DNA of 38,994 bases from Bacteroidales bacterium UBA5197 (GTDB lineage Bacteria > Bacteroidota > Bacteroidia > Bacteroidales > Lentimicrobiaceae). The DNA lies in contig DHVX01000022.1 of NCBI GenBank assembly GCA_002412885.1, positions 1 through 38,994 on the forward strand. Direction: 5' to 3'. Within the stretch, counting starts at the first letter, position 1. The number at the start of each line of letters is the position of its first letter. This document shows positions 24,165 through 33,500 of the stretch, one piece after another. The position numbers were made by a program, and so were the translations under genes. Below the pieces are notes generated by a model, which was given only the letters and a program-made list of their open reading frames with translations, was not told where the DNA came from and ran no database searches.

Positions 24165-26423
24165 ATGCAGATTAAAAATCTTCGTCTTTTTAAAAAAGCG
24201 CTAAAATATCTGGCTCTGCTAATATCTTCAGTTTTGCTGATGGCTGTATTGTTTTTCTTAATGGTTTATTTTGGAATTTTCGGTGCATTGCCCGATAAAG
24301 CTGAACTGGCAGAAATCAGAAATGAAGAAGCTTCATTAGTTTATTCTGCTGATGATATCATAATTGGAAAATTTTTTGCGGAGAATCGAACCAATATTAG
24401 TCTTGGCGAAATTCCTGAGCATCTGAAATATGCCTTGATTGCAACCGAGGATAAACGATTTTTTACACACCGTGGTTATGATTTGAAGAGTTATTTCCGC
24501 GTTTTCTTTAAAAGTATTTTATTTGGAAACAATAAAGGTGGCGGAAGCACCATCACACAGCAGTTGATCAAGAACCTTTATGGCCGGAGTCACTTTGGAT
24601 TATTGACCACTCCCGTAAATAAAGTCAGGGAAATAATCATCGCTGTTCGTTTGGAAAAAGTTTATACCAAAGAGGAAATAATCTTGCTTTATCTCAATTC
24701 AGTGCCATTTGGCGAAGATGTTTATGGCGTGGAAACTGCGGCCCGGCGATTTTTTAATAAATCAGCAAGTGAATTAAAAACTGAAGAATCGGCTGTGCTG
24801 ATTGGTTCACTGAAAGCCAGTACCCATTTTAACCCAAAAAGAAATCCCGAAAATGCAATTTCGCGGCGCAATCTGGTCTTGAGGCTTATGGAAGATCAAC
24901 AGTTTTTGCTGCCTGAAGTGGCTGATAGCCTGAGAAAACTCCCATTGACACTCGACTATGCAAACATCAGCTTAAGCTCTCCTGCAGGTTATTTCGTTTA
25001 TCAGGTGAAAATTAAAGCATTGGAACTTCTTGAAGAATTGAGAATAAACACCGGAAAAGAATATAGTCTGAACAAAGACGGGCTCAGGGTTTATACTACC
25101 CTTAATATGAAGATTCAGGGAATGGCTGATTCTGCGGTGAAAATCCATATGACGAATATGCAGAAATTGCTCGATAAGGAACTCGACAGCCGGAAATTTA
25201 AGAAACAATGGTATGACAAAAAGAGGAGTCAGTCGGCCACATTTGAGCAGGATAAGCAGAAAAGTGATATGGAGGTTTTTGAATGGGATGGTTTTCAATC
25301 AAAAAACATAAGCACGCTTGACAGTCTCTGGCATTATTACAGCATGTTGAATGCCGCTGTGCTGGTCACCAATCCGAAAAACGGTGCAGTGATTTCATGG
25401 ATTGGTGGCAATAATTTCAGAACTCTTCCATTTGATATGGTTAAATCGCATCGGCAAATTGCTTCGGCTTTTAAGCCTTTTGTATATGCAACTGCAATTG
25501 AATCAGGTATTGAGGCTTGTGAATATCTCGAAAATGAGGTGAAAAGTTATCCTCAGTACGAAGGTTGGGAACCAAAGAATGCAGATCATTCCTCAACGCG
25601 CGACAGCTCAGTGGCTTTATGGTATGCTCTTGCCCATTCAATGAATCTTCCAACGATAGATTTATACTTTAAAGCAGGCAGAGAAAGCATCATCAATACC
25701 TGCAATAAACTGGACTTCCCGAATATAGTTGATGATGCCCCATCCATAGCAATCGGCACGCTGGATTTATCTCTTTTTGAGATAGTAAGGGCTTATGGTG
25801 CTTTTGCGAATCAGGGTAATGTTAACGATCTGGTAATGATTGAAAAAATTACAGATGCACAGGGCAATCTGTTGTATGTTAATAATTCAGCCGCTTCAGC
25901 CAGAGTTTTCAGCAAAGAGACAAGTCAGCAGATTACTGCTATTCTGCAACAGGTTATCAACCAGGGAACGGGGTCAAAAATGCGCAGTCAATATGGAATC
26001 CGTGCCGAAGTTGCCGGGAAAACAGGAACTGCACAGAATTATTCTGATGCATGGTTTATTGCCTATACGCCTGATCTGGTGGTTGGAACATGGGTGGGAG
26101 CCCGCACGCCTGATGTTCATTTTTTCAGTGCAAAAGGATCCGGATCATCTCTGGCATTGCCGATTGTCGCTCAGGTTTTCAGCGGAATTGAAAAAGATGC
26201 TGAGCTGAAAAGACAATATCTTACCCCGTTTGGGTATTCTGCTGATGTGTACACTTTTATGCAATGTGATCCATATCGACAGAAGGGTGTCAAAGGATTT
26301 TTTGACAGATTGTTTGAACGGAAGAACGATCAGAAGTCTGACAGGCAGACTCCGGAAGGTAGAGAAAAGAGAAAGCCTAAAGAAGACTCTTTCCTGAAAA
26401 AGATTTTCAAAAAGAAAAAGTAA
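24165..26423 (+). CDS. Class A penicillin-binding protein (glycosyltransferase/transpeptidase)
   Basis: A bifunctional peptidoglycan synthase of 752 residues, anchored in the inner membrane by one helix (~15-40). The GT51 glycosyltransferase domain (~60-240) has the catalytic Glu95 in ATEDKRFF and the GGSTITQQL motif. The transpeptidase domain (~330-690) has the acyl-serine S434-A-F-K437, an SMN motif in AHSMNLPT and K619-TGT in AGKTGTAQN. The C-terminus is strongly basic, with many Lys/Arg. Sequence around SHRQIASAFKPF is typical of Bacteroidota PBP1A-like proteins. It is monocistronic and followed by a hairpin terminator about 130 nt downstream. Confidence 0.92.
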   Translation: MQIKNLRLFKKALKYLALLISSVLLMAVLFFLMVYFGIFGALPDKAELAEIRNEEASLVYSADDIIIGKFFAENRTNISLGEIPEHLKYALIATEDKRFFTHRGYDLKSYFRVFFKSILFGNNKGGGSTITQQLIKNLYGRSHFGLLTTPVNKVREIIIAVRLEKVYTKEEIILLYLNSVPFGEDVYGVETAARRFFNKSASELKTEESAVLIGSLKASTHFNPKRNPENAISRRNLVLRLMEDQQFLLPEVADSLRKLPLTLDYANISLSSPAGYFVYQVKIKALELLEELRINTGKEYSLNKDGLRVYTTLNMKIQGMADSAVKIHMTNMQKLLDKELDSRKFKKQWYDKKRSQSATFEQDKQKSDMEVFEWDGFQSKNISTLDSLWHYYSMLNAAVLVTNPKNGAVISWIGGNNFRTLPFDMVKSHRQIASAFKPFVYATAIESGIEACEYLENEVKSYPQYEGWEPKNADHSSTRDSSVALWYALAHSMNLPTIDLYFKAGRESIINTCNKLDFPNIVDDAPSIAIGTLDLSLFEIVRAYGAFANQGNVNDLVMIEKITDAQGNLLYVNNSAASARVFSKETSQQITAILQQVINQGTGSKMRSQYGIRAEVAGKTGTAQNYSDAWFIAYTPDLVVGTWVGARTPDVHFFSAKGSGSSLALPIVAQVFSGIEKDAELKRQYLTPFGYSADVYTFMQCDPYRQKGVKGFFDRLFERKNDQKSDRQTPEGREKRKPKEDSFLKKIFKKKK

Positions 26424-26550
26424 TCTGATCAATTGTTTTCACAAGTATTCGAACTGACAGGCAGGGGAAATCAGACGTTTGGTAATCTTCTGTTTTTATT
26501 CCGGGGTTGTCCATTTTAGTGAAATTCCGGCAGTAATCGGGATGGATGTG

Positions 26551-26581
26551 ACCTAACAAGTATTCTTTCAACTTGTTAGGT
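26551..26581 (+). terminator. Hairpin terminator after PBP gene
   Basis: A perfect 10-bp stem ACCTAACAAG/CTTGTTAGGT (26551-26560 and 26572-26581) with an 11-nt loop, followed by ATTCTTGTTT. CCTAACAAG-type stems are common in Bacteroidota terminators. The gap from 26424 to 26666 shows nothing else. Confidence 0.65.
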
Positions 26582-26666
26582 ATTCTTGTTTAATCAAAAT
26601 ATTCTATTAAACATGTCCTGTCATTTGGTGTTAATATTGTAAGCTCAACCCAATTGCAGTTGCCAC

Positions 26667-27269
26667 ATGAAACTTTTGAACAAGATACTTTTTTCTTCCA
26701 TTTTCTTAATGATACTTCCATTCCTCGCATGGGCGCAACCGCATCCCCTGCTTCAGGATTTCTCAGGATTTCAACAGGGAGAAAGTGTATTTCTGCGCTG
26801 GACATTCCGCAGCGGTAGTCTTTGCCAAGGCACCCGGATCGAGCGCTCTCAGGATGGAATGATCTTTACTGAGATAGGCGAAATTCCCGGCATTTGCGGT
26901 AGTCCGGAAGTTGCATTTACCTATACTTTTACCGATAGTACTCCGCTGTCCTATGCCAGCAATATTTATCGCCTCGAGCTGGGAAACACTGGTTTTACCA
27001 CCAATTTACAAGTGGAATATATTGCTGTCGGCGACGAAGGTTATTCTCTGCTATCCACTGGAAATGAAGTGGAGTTGCTTATTGCAAATCCACCGGCACG
27101 AAACGGAGTCGCTCAGGTTTTTGACATTTCAGGAAGTCTGGTTTCAGAGTTCAGCTTCAATAACCGGCGCTTTCTGCTGACAGAGAAAATATTCCGCAGC
27201 GGAGTCTATATTTTCAGACTCAGGTATGAAAACAATGCTGTGGTTTCCGGGAAATTCATCCGGCTGTAA
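26667..27269 (+). CDS. Small secreted protein with T9SS-like C-terminal domain
   Basis: 200 residues. A Sec signal peptide ends near FLAWAQ (~23). Residues ~30-125 look like a beta-sandwich of the fibronectin type III kind (VFLRWTFRSGS, RIERSQDGMIFTEIGEI, YTFTDSTPL, IYRLEL). The last ~75 residues (VELLIANPP, AQVFDISGSLV, FRSGVYIFRLRYENNAVVSGKFIRL) match the layout of type A type IX sorting domains, though the usual YPNP start is replaced by IANPP. Export through T9SS is likely. The function is unknown; no enzymatic motif is seen. It is flanked by terminators, so it is probably transcribed alone. Confidence 0.7.
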   Translation: MKLLNKILFSSIFLMILPFLAWAQPHPLLQDFSGFQQGESVFLRWTFRSGSLCQGTRIERSQDGMIFTEIGEIPGICGSPEVAFTYTFTDSTPLSYASNIYRLELGNTGFTTNLQVEYIAVGDEGYSLLSTGNEVELLIANPPARNGVAQVFDISGSLVSEFSFNNRRFLLTEKIFRSGVYIFRLRYENNAVVSGKFIRL

Positions 27270-27295
27270 ATTTGCCTTCCGGAATAAAAATGAAT

Positions 27296-27335
27296 CCTTC
27301 CGGGATTTTGAGTCACCGGAAGGTTTTGGTTTTTT
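27296..27335. terminator. Convergent terminator with repeated arms
   Basis: CCTTCCGG (27296-27303) pairs with CCGGAAGG (27316-27323) over a 12-nt loop, followed by TTTTGGTTTTTT. A second copy of CCTTCCGG at 27275-27282 could pair with the same right arm. The T-run reaches the stop codon of the convergent Stn-like gene. It clearly serves the + strand gene and may also block antisense read-through into the operon. Confidence 0.75.
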
Positions 27336-30300
27336 AAAAAGCCGATTCGAACTCCTCGTCAAATCTTTTATTTACGATATCGCAGCCATGCAGAAACATC
27401 GGATTATAGTTGTCTTCAAAGGTAATTCTGAACTGAAGTTTGCTGCTGGTGCAATACTTGGGCAGGAGCGAAGCTATTTCGAACATAACATCATCCACGC
27501 TTTCAATAGAACCCAGTCCTAGGCCTGAAAGAATTGTGTTGGTTTGCTGCCATGCATCGAATTTCAGAGGTGAAGTTTTGCTTTTATCAACCTTTTGAAT
27601 CACCTTTTGCGAATTTGTAAATGTTCCGCCAGTTTCCCAGGGAAGTGAGGCTGGCATAACCAGATCGGCCATATTCGCGGTTTCGGTCATAAAATAATCC
27701 TGAACCATGGTGAAACCTGAATTTTCAAACCATAATTTTACTTCTTCCGGTCGAATGGCACAACCTACAGGATCTTCGCCGAAAACAAACAGTTTTTTGT
27801 AGTTGCCATCGCGCATGTGATGAAGGGTGCAGCCTTGCCATGCGGGCAGTTCGCCACAATTCCAGATGTGCTCGAATGTCTGCCTGAGAATCGGATCTTG
27901 CCAGTCACAAGCACCTGGGCCGAGATTTGTCATAACGCCCATGTCGTGTAAGCCGTGGCTGTTGTTCTTTTCCTTCAGCAGCATCAGTCCTGCGCCGGTT
28001 TTGCCGTGTTTGCCGGTAATGCAGGCCAGATTGAAGATTTCAGCACAGGTACGGCCCGAAAGTTCCTTTTCAGAGAAGGCAATGACCGCAGCTTTTTCGT
28101 TGTTGTAATCAATGGCAAACTGAATGATGGTTTCCTCGCGGTCAACGCCTGAAGCTTTTACCAGTTCATCGAATGATTCGCTGAGCACCTGATCTTTGTA
28201 TTCGCCGAAGTTATCGATCAGATCACGGATAAACAAACCATTCTCAAGTTTATGCGACAGCAGGTAATGATTTACGGCTTTCACAAAATGATAGTAGGAT
28301 TTTATCCTGATGATTCTGTCGGCTTTGTGTTCTGACGAACTTTCACTCAAAGTGGTGATAAGCTCAACAGGAATGCCTTTCATTTTCTGATTGTTCCAGA
28401 TCATAAAACCGGCCACGGCATTGTCGCGGCTGACTTCAGCGCCCAACAGAATAACGCGGCTCGATTCGGTAAGCTCAGGAAACGGCAGATTGGCTTTCGA
28501 TAATTTGGTGTAATTGCTACCTCTTCCCAGATAATGGAAACTGCCGATATTGTTGGTTTTGGCACCTGCTCTTGCCAGTTTCTGAACAAGAAATTGCTCT
28601 TCGTTGGTAAGCCTGGCTCCTGCAAAAAATGAAATTTCTTCAGGTTTTGAGGTTTTGATTTCGTTGTCAAGTATAGCAAATGCTTCATCCCAGCTGATGG
28701 GCTCATGTTTGCCGTTTTTCTTGAGCATCGGACTTGTTATCCTGCTTTTGTCATTCAGGTATTGATATCCGAACTTGCCATAGCGGCAAATGTTTCCATC
28801 GCCATTAATCAATCCTTCAGCACCTTTAACTTCCATCACAAAACCATTGCGGTGGTGAATTTCGAGGTTGCATCCCACAGAGCAATAGTTACATATGGTT
28901 TGGAAACTTTCGGTAATCACAGGTCCGGGTTTGAACAATTTGTTTTCGGTAAGCGCACCGGTAGGGCATGTTGAAAGGCAAAGTCCGCACGATTCGCATT
29001 TTGTATCGCACAGGGAATTGCCCATACTTGGGGCAACAAATGTGTCGTAACCGCGGTTTACAAGTCCCAGCGCATTTGCGCCGACCACCTCACGGCAGAT
29101 TCTTACACAACGGGCGCAAAGAATGCACTTGTTGTTGTCAATCTCAATATACGGATGCCTGAAGTCCACATCATATTCGCGGTGTTCGCCTTCATAGTGC
29201 ATTTGTTCGGCTCCGTATTCTGTGGAATATTTTTTCAGATCGCAGTCAAAATAGACAGTGCATCCACATTCGAGGCAGCGTGCAGCTTCTGCTTTTGCAA
29301 CCTCCTCGTTTTCGTATCCCAATTCAACTTCTTCAAAATTCATTCGTTTATCCGGATCAAGCACCGGCATTTCTTCGCGCAGCTGATTGGCAAATTTTCC
29401 TTCAAGGTCAGCGGGTTTCTGCTCTCTGAAATTATCTTTTTTACTGATAAATTCTTTAATCGCCGGCTTAATAGGTTGGTTTGTAAGGAACTGGTGGCAG
29501 CTTAATGCAGCAACTTTTGCCTGAGCAATGGCCTGAATCAGGGTTGCAGGGCCGGTAACACCATCACCGGCTGCGAACATTGAAGGAATTCCGGTTTGGA
29601 GTGTGTTTTTGTCGGCATCCAGATCACCCCATTTATTCACAACCAGTTGACCTTCAGTTTCATTTGAATTGATGTCATTGAGAAAATGTACATCAGTCTT
29701 TTGCCCGATTGCAGCAAGGGCGATATCAACATCAATCTGAAATTCACTGTCTGGAACGGGAACGGGACGACGCCGGCCGGAAGCATCGGGCTCACCGAGT
29801 TCCATGCGCATACAAATCATGCCTTTGATGTGTCCGTTTTCGTCTTTTTTCACTTTAAGCGGAAGTGTGAGGAACATATATTCCACACCTTCGAGCTTAG
29901 ATTCGTGAATTTCTATGGGGTTGGCAGGCATTTCCTTCTCGGTGCGGCGATAAATCACAATCACCTTTTCAGCTCCAAGTCGGCGCGATGTTCGGCAACA
30001 ATCCATGGCAGTATTTCCGCCACCGACCACAACAACCGTTTTTCCTGAAAAGTCGGGTTTGTCGGTTTTGTTGAGCTCCAGCGCTTTCAGAAAGTCAGTT
30101 CCTGCGAATACGCCTTCGGCATCATCACCTTCGCAACCAATGGAGGTTCCTTTTTGTGACCCGATGGCAAGCACACTTGCATTGTATTTTTCCTTCAGAT
30201 CTTTGTAGCTGAAGGTTTCGCCCAGGCGCTGGTTGTAGTGGATGTTTACACCCATTTCAGTAATGTTGTCCACTTCGCGTTGCAGCAGGTCGTTGGGCAG

Positions 30301-31029
30301 ACGATATTCGGGAATACCATACCTGAGCCATCCGCCGGCTGCGGGACTGGCCTCAAAAATATCCACGGCATGGCCTTCTTTTCTGAGGAAAAATGCGGCA
30401 GATAATCCGCCGGGTCCGGCACCAATTACAGCTACTTTCTTTCCTGAATCAGCTTTTATGAGTGGCCTGAATTTGGTCGGTGAGTCAAGATCGTAATCCG
30501 AAACAAAACGTTTCATGTAATCAATGCCAACAGCAGCGCCTTCATCAAGAAGATTGCGGCGACACGCTACTTCACACGGACGAACACAAACCCTTCCGCA
30601 AATTGCAGGCAGTGGGTTGGTTTCTTTGATCACAGCAACGGCATCGTTGTACAATCCTTTTTCAATCAGCGAGATATATCCCTGAACATCAACTCCTGCA
30701 GGACAAGTCTGCTTGCACGGGCCAATACAGTCAGCATAATGGTTGCTCAACATCAGTTCGAGTGCCGTTTTGCGCGATTTCAAAGCTTTTTCGCTGTGGG
30801 TCTGAATCTTCATCCCTTCCGCGATTTTGGTTGAGCATGATGGCTGCAGTCCGCGCATTCCATCAACTTCAACAACGCAAACGTAACAGGAAGTAAACGG
30901 CTCTAAACGCGGATCGTCGCACAATGTCGGGATTTCAAGTCCATGGCGTCGCGCAACTTCAAGTATTGTTTCGCCCTCGAAACCTTTGGCAATCTGATCG
31001 TTCAGGATAATATTTAATTTATTCTTCAT
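27334..31029 (-). CDS. GltD/NuoG fusion subunit of Stn-type transhydrogenase (StnC-like)
   Basis: 1231 residues. Domain order: NuoG/HydA-like [2Fe-2S] domain (~1-80; Cys37, 48, 51, 65); GltD-type N-terminal Fe-S domain starting CIGPCKQTCPAGVD (~101-170); FAD domain with GAGPGG (203-208); NAD(P)-binding domain with GGGNTAMD and following RRTEKEMP (~336-368), typical of NADPH-using GltD/NfnB. Then come [4Fe-4S] sites (~585-690) and a molybdopterin-oxidoreductase-like domain beginning with CNYCSVGC (Cys713, 716, 720, 748). Formate dehydrogenases carry a Cys or Sec Mo ligand after this; here the region reads NNIGSFHYLGRGS with neither. Together with the two genes upstream this is the architecture described for StnC, a NuoG-like plus NfnB-like NADPH module. 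Annotating it as formate dehydrogenase would be wrong. Confidence 0.85.
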   Translation of the reverse strand: MKNKLNIILNDQIAKGFEGETILEVARRHGLEIPTLCDDPRLEPFTSCYVCVVEVDGMRGLQPSCSTKIAEGMKIQTHSEKALKSRKTALELMLSNHYADCIGPCKQTCPAGVDVQGYISLIEKGLYNDAVAVIKETNPLPAICGRVCVRPCEVACRRNLLDEGAAVGIDYMKRFVSDYDLDSPTKFRPLIKADSGKKVAVIGAGPGGLSAAFFLRKEGHAVDIFEASPAAGGWLRYGIPEYRLPNDLLQREVDNITEMGVNIHYNQRLGETFSYKDLKEKYNASVLAIGSQKGTSIGCEGDDAEGVFAGTDFLKALELNKTDKPDFSGKTVVVVGGGNTAMDCCRTSRRLGAEKVIVIYRRTEKEMPANPIEIHESKLEGVEYMFLTLPLKVKKDENGHIKGMICMRMELGEPDASGRRRPVPVPDSEFQIDVDIALAAIGQKTDVHFLNDINSNETEGQLVVNKWGDLDADKNTLQTGIPSMFAAGDGVTGPATLIQAIAQAKVAALSCHQFLTNQPIKPAIKEFISKKDNFREQKPADLEGKFANQLREEMPVLDPDKRMNFEEVELGYENEEVAKAEAARCLECGCTVYFDCDLKKYSTEYGAEQMHYEGEHREYDVDFRHPYIEIDNNKCILCARCVRICREVVGANALGLVNRGYDTFVAPSMGNSLCDTKCESCGLCLSTCPTGALTENKLFKPGPVITESFQTICNYCSVGCNLEIHHRNGFVMEVKGAEGLINGDGNICRYGKFGYQYLNDKSRITSPMLKKNGKHEPISWDEAFAILDNEIKTSKPEEISFFAGARLTNEEQFLVQKLARAGAKTNNIGSFHYLGRGSNYTKLSKANLPFPELTESSRVILLGAEVSRDNAVAGFMIWNNQKMKGIPVELITTLSESSSEHKADRIIRIKSYYHFVKAVNHYLLSHKLENGLFIRDLIDNFGEYKDQVLSESFDELVKASGVDREETIIQFAIDYNNEKAAVIAFSEKELSGRTCAEIFNLACITGKHGKTGAGLMLLKEKNNSHGLHDMGVMTNLGPGACDWQDPILRQTFEHIWNCGELPAWQGCTLHHMRDGNYKKLFVFGEDPVGCAIRPEEVKLWFENSGFTMVQDYFMTETANMADLVMPASLPWETGGTFTNSQKVIQKVDKSKTSPLKFDAWQQTNTILSGLGLGSIESVDDVMFEIASLLPKYCTSSKLQFRITFEDNYNPMFLHGCDIVNKRFDEEFESAF

Positions 31030-31065
31030 CGGATTTCTTTGACTTTGGGTTGGTAATGATCTGGC

Positions 31066-32844
31066 TCAGAATAATTTGATTGCATCAAACTTGCACCTCG
31101 AATAACATTCGCCGCAGCGGATACAATCCTCCTGCCGGATAAAGTGTAATTGTTTGCGATCGCCATCAATGGCATTGGTGGGGCAGTTTTTAGCGCAAAC
31201 AGTGCAACCGGTGCATTTTTCTGTGTCAACTTCGTAAGTGAGCAGTTTCTTACAGACTTTGGCCGGACATTTTTTGTGATAAATATGTGCTTCATATTCA
31301 TCGCGAAAATAGCGGATGGTGGTAAGCACAGGATTTGGCGCTGTTTGTCCCAGTCCGCAAAGCGATGTATCTTTGATCTGATAAGCAAGTTCTTCGAGAA
31401 GTTCAATGTCGCCATCGCGACCTTCGCCTTCGGTAATCCTGATCAGGATTTCAAGCATGCGTTTTGTGCCAATGCGGCAGAATGTGCACTTTCCGCAACT
31501 TTCTTTTTGTGTGAAATCAAGGAAAAACTTCGCCACATCAATCATGCAGGTGGTTTCATCCATCACAACCATACCGCCGGAACCCATGATGGCGCCGGTT
31601 GCGTTCACTGAATCGTAATCCACAATGGTGTCGGCCAGATACTCAGGAATGCAACCGCCCGATGGACCACCCATCTGAACGGCTTTGAATTTTTTGTCGT
31701 CCTGAATGCCGCCACCGAGTTTGAAAATCACATCACGTATGGTGATTCCCATCGGCACTTCAACCAAACCGGACCGTTTTATTTTCCCGGCAAGGGCAAA
31801 AACTTTGGTTCCTTTACTTTTTTCAGTTCCGTATTTTGCGTAAGCTTCGGGGCCGTTGATAATAATCCAGGGGATATTGGCGAAGGTTTCAACATTGTTG
31901 ATGTTGGTAGGTTTGCGCCAAAGGCCTGAAGCAGCTGGAAATGGCGGACGTTTGCGAGGCATTCCGCGTTCGCCTTCCACCGAAGCAATCAGTGCGGTTT
32001 CTTCACCGCAAACAAAAGCGCCGGCTCCTTCCTTGATATGAATGTCGAAGTTGAAATTTTCGATGCCAAGGATGTTTTTCCCAAGATATTGGTTTTCTCT
32101 TGCCTGATCAATTGCGATATTGAGGCGTTTGATGGCCAGCGGATATTCAGCACGGCAATAAATTACCCCATCGGTGGCGCCGATTGCGTAAGCACCGATT
32201 ATCATGCCTTCGAGCACAGAATGAGGGTCGCCCTCAAGCACCGAACGATCCATAAATGCGCCGGGATCGCCTTCATCGGCATTGCAGATGATAAATTTCT
32301 CATCCGAAGGATTGTTGGCTGCAAACCGCCATTTCATTCCTGTCGGGAAACCTCCGCCACCGCGGCCGCGAATACCCGAATCAAGGATTTTCTGGATAAC
32401 AGTTTCGGAGCTGATTTTTTCTCCGGCAATTTGCCGAAGTGCAGAATATCCCTGCCGGGCTTCATATTCCTCAATACTTTCAGGATCCATGTGTCCGCAA
32501 TTGCGAAGCACAATTTTTACCTGATCATCAAGAAATTCATTTTCGGGAGTTTTAAAAAGATCGGTATGAACCAGATATTCTTTTACGGGACTTCCCTGAA
32601 CAACGTGTTTGTTGATGATGTCAAAGACTTTATTTTCATCAATTCCGCCATAAAGGTAGGTTCCGCTGCTGTCCACGATTTCAACCAGTGGCTCGCAGAA
32701 ACACATACCTACACAGCTGGTTTTCTTTAGCATGAAATCCAGATTTTCGGCTTCCTGCAATGCTTTGATCTTTTCGTAGGTTTTGCCGGCTCCTGCAGCA
32801 ACGCCACAACTACCCAACCCTACTATTACCTGTGTTTTACTCAT
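31066..32844 (-). CDS. NuoF/HydB-like flavoprotein subunit (bifurcating core)
   Basis: 592 residues. An N-terminal thioredoxin-fold [2Fe-2S] domain (~5-75; GSCGVAAGAG and CVGMCFCEP) is followed by the NuoF core with GRGGGGFPTGMKW, which binds FMN and NADH. The ETALIASVEGERG region and the [4Fe-4S] motif ESCGKCTFCRIG with a downstream SLCGLG cysteine complete it. The C-terminal ~55 residues are a two-cluster ferredoxin domain (CTGCTVCAKNC and CIRCGECYSRC). The extra N- and C-terminal Fe-S domains distinguish HydB-type electron-bifurcating proteins from plain complex I NuoF. It is separated by 35-36 nt from its neighbours in a three-gene operon. It is likely the NADH/ferredoxin bifurcation site. 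Confidence 0.9.
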   Translation of the reverse strand: MSKTQVIVGLGSCGVAAGAGKTYEKIKALQEAENLDFMLKKTSCVGMCFCEPLVEIVDSSGTYLYGGIDENKVFDIINKHVVQGSPVKEYLVHTDLFKTPENEFLDDQVKIVLRNCGHMDPESIEEYEARQGYSALRQIAGEKISSETVIQKILDSGIRGRGGGGFPTGMKWRFAANNPSDEKFIICNADEGDPGAFMDRSVLEGDPHSVLEGMIIGAYAIGATDGVIYCRAEYPLAIKRLNIAIDQARENQYLGKNILGIENFNFDIHIKEGAGAFVCGEETALIASVEGERGMPRKRPPFPAASGLWRKPTNINNVETFANIPWIIINGPEAYAKYGTEKSKGTKVFALAGKIKRSGLVEVPMGITIRDVIFKLGGGIQDDKKFKAVQMGGPSGGCIPEYLADTIVDYDSVNATGAIMGSGGMVVMDETTCMIDVAKFFLDFTQKESCGKCTFCRIGTKRMLEILIRITEGEGRDGDIELLEELAYQIKDTSLCGLGQTAPNPVLTTIRYFRDEYEAHIYHKKCPAKVCKKLLTYEVDTEKCTGCTVCAKNCPTNAIDGDRKQLHFIRQEDCIRCGECYSRCKFDAIKLF

Positions 32845-32879
32845 ATATTCTGATGTAAAGCAATGTTAATCCCTGTGTT

Positions 32880-33410
32880 TTATTTCTCATCATTCTGGCT
32901 TTCCCTTATCCGGATTTCCTTGATGATTTTTACAGCTGCCTTTCCGGTAAGTTTACCGTATGTGTCATCTCCAATCATCATAACCGGAGCCAGAGAACAG
33001 CAACCGAGACAAGCAACCGATTCCAGCGTGAAAAGCCTGTCTTCGGTAGTTTCGGTGTCTTTTATTTTAAGTGCATCCTGAATGGCATCGGTAATGGAAT
33101 TGGCATTTTGTACATGGCAGGCAGTGCCATGGCACACCTTGATGATGTGCTTGCCCACCGGATTCATTCTGAACTGTGCATAGAAAGTAGCTACGCCATA
33201 CATCTCGCTGAGGCTGAGTCCGGTATCCTGAGAAAGCTTTTCAAATGCTTCCTTGGGAATGTATCCATAAATGTTCTGAGCTCCTTGCAGAAGCGGGATC
33301 ATATTGCCCTTGCGACCTTTGTATTTCTCGATGAGTGGGTCTAACAGGCTGAGGTCAGGCATTTCACTGATGACAACCTTTTGTGTAACGGGAATTCTTG
33401 AAACTCGCAT
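32880..33410 (-). CDS. NuoE/HydC-like [2Fe-2S] subunit
   Basis: 176 residues. An N-terminal helical bundle (~20-85; MIPLLQGAQNIYGYIP and MYGVATFYAQF) is followed by a thioredoxin-like [2Fe-2S] domain with ligands Cys93, Cys98, Cys134 and Cys138 (CHGTAC, CLGCC). These are all standard NuoE/HydC features. It is the first gene of the operon with the HydB-like and GltD/NuoG-fusion genes, and no [FeFe] hydrogenase subunit belongs to this operon. It therefore likely forms the HydBC-type bifurcating core of the Stn-like complex. Confidence 0.9.
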   Translation of the reverse strand: MRVSRIPVTQKVVISEMPDLSLLDPLIEKYKGRKGNMIPLLQGAQNIYGYIPKEAFEKLSQDTGLSLSEMYGVATFYAQFRMNPVGKHIIKVCHGTACHVQNANSITDAIQDALKIKDTETTEDRLFTLESVACLGCCSLAPVMMIGDDTYGKLTGKAAVKIIKEIRIRESQNDEK

Positions 33411-33429
33411 GAATTGTATATTTTGTGGG

Positions 33430-33437
33430 CTAAAGTA
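33430..33437 (-). promoter_or_regulatory. Near-consensus -7 box for Stn-like operon
   Basis: TACTTTAG on the minus strand matches five of the six fixed positions of TAnnTTTG and ends 19 nt before the first gene of the operon. No clear sigma-54 element was found in this intergenic region. Confidence 0.25.
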
Positions 33438-33500
33438 GATATTCCGGTTGTGATAGAGGCATTTTGAAGGTAATTTATAATTTTTCTAAATACCGGCTAA

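Noticed and set aside
27334..31029. Annotation as NADP-dependent formate dehydrogenase alpha subunit
   Set aside because: No Mo-ligating Cys or Sec is present in the molybdopterin-type domain, and the GltD-like half and operon partners fit a Stn-type transhydrogenase better.
31066..33410. Part of respiratory complex I (NuoE/NuoF)
   Set aside because: No membrane subunits are present, the NuoF-like protein has extra ferredoxin domains at both ends as in HydB, and the third gene is a GltD fusion.
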